This document shows positions 4,564 to 5,000 of a stretch of DNA of 5,000 bases, piece after piece (positions within the stretch are counted from its first letter, which is position 1; each line of letters begins with the position of its first letter). The notes below the pieces were generated by a model. It was given only the letters and a program-made list of their open reading frames with translations. It was not told the origin of the DNA and did no database searches. The DNA comes from a bacterium. GTDB lineage: Bacteria; Patescibacteriota; Saccharimonadia; Saccharimonadales; Saccharimonadaceae. The stretch spans positions 1-5,000 of the forward strand of contig JAJZQE010000044.1 in the NCBI GenBank assembly GCA_021847685.1, given 5' to 3'. The translations under genes and the position numbers were made by a program.

Positions 4564-5000
4564 ATGGTTCAAACTAGTCAGCAAGAGATCGTCCGTTCAG
4601 GCGAACTTGTCATCAACAAGTCCGAAGATCTGGGGATTAATGACCCACTGACCCACTTGTACGCCTACATTAATCATGGCGAGGAAGCTTTAGTTGCGAT
4701 CCAGCAAGATATCGAAACCGATATCGCCGAGCGGCTGCCTAAAACACCATTTATTAACTATGTTGACTTTGAACTTCACAATAACGACTTTTTGTCTGCA
4801 AAGGATCATATATCGATGCGACAGATGTCAACGGCAAATCTTGACATCCTGTCTGCCGAGCTAAGAAACAACCCTAGTCTGCAGCGTGAATACGACCGAG
4901 CTATGATTGAAGCCGAGGAGGTCAATAAACTAACAGTTTGGTTTGAGGATGCCCCGATCAATTCTTACTTGGTATTTGAATCTTTGCCAATTGGTAATCA
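4564..5000 (+). CDS. B12-riboswitch-controlled protein of unknown family (3' end outside window)
   Basis: An ATG at 4564 begins a frame that is open for 145 codons to the window edge. I do not recognise the family. The visible part has no signal peptide, membrane helix or lipobox, so it looks cytosolic. It is acidic, with helical segments at about 40-58 (EEALVAIQQDIETDIAERL) and 90-120 (rich in E, L, R and A), then a hydrophobic strand-like stretch (134-143, SYLVFESLPI). There are no cysteines in the visible part and no clear nucleotide-binding or cobalamin-binding (DxHxxG) motif. Start choice rests on GAGGG eight bases upstream and on the riboswitch-terminator ending just before it. The regulation suggests a role in cobalamin uptake or handling, or as a B12-independent alternative to a B12 enzyme. 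That is inferred from context only. Codon use resembles its neighbours, which argues for a real gene. Confidence 0.82.
   Translation, partial: MVQTSQQEIVRSGELVINKSEDLGINDPLTHLYAYINHGEEALVAIQQDIETDIAERLPKTPFINYVDFELHNNDFLSAKDHISMRQMSTANLDILSAELRNNPSLQREYDRAMIEAEEVNKLTVWFEDAPINSYLVFESLPIGN

Noticed and set aside
1..5000. Mobile elements, CRISPR arrays or attachment sites
   Set aside because: I found no transposase, no inverted-repeat pairs bounding a segment, no regularly spaced long repeats and no integrase; the only regular repeat is the short GTATG triplet in a promoter.

Overview
The window most resembles a chromosomal stretch from a candidate-phyla bacterium, most likely Saccharibacteria (TM7). 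This is an inference from gene style. The membrane-anchored DsbA-like protein is the type common in that group, genes are short and tightly packed, and the base composition is moderate. No taxonomic marker gene is complete here. The standard genetic code fits all the genes.

Layout, left to right. The first 38 bases hold the start of a leftward gene whose first 12 residues look like the beginning of an aspartyl-tRNA synthetase (tentative). A leftward gene (76-1095) encodes a shortened CNNM/CorC-type membrane protein with two CBS domains. Divergent from it, across an 80-base gap with a promoter on each strand, is a rightward gene (1176-1898) for a membrane-anchored DsbA/thioredoxin-fold oxidoreductase with a CPGC active site. 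It ends in a strong intrinsic terminator. A non-coding stretch of about 420 bases (1899-2317) follows, with a cluster of small, partly mutually exclusive hairpins and no convincing gene. Convergent on it is a leftward two-gene operon: a SpoVT/AbrB-fold DNA-binding protein (4256 to 4020), then, 13 bases on, a 14-helix DHA2-family multidrug efflux transporter (4006 to 2318). The operon has a near-consensus promoter with a palindrome over the -10 and a triple 9-base repeat over the -35. It probably forms a small self-regulated efflux unit.

The most interesting part is the right end. Divergent from the efflux operon, a strong promoter (4375-4403) starts an RNA at about 4411. That RNA carries a compact cobalamin (B12) riboswitch core, a candidate switching hairpin, and an intrinsic terminator whose 3' arm also supplies the ribosome binding site. 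It leads into a rightward gene starting at 4564 that runs off the window. The 145 visible residues match no family I recognise. A B12 riboswitch controlling an unrecognised gene in a probable small-genome bacterium is the best candidate here for something undescribed.
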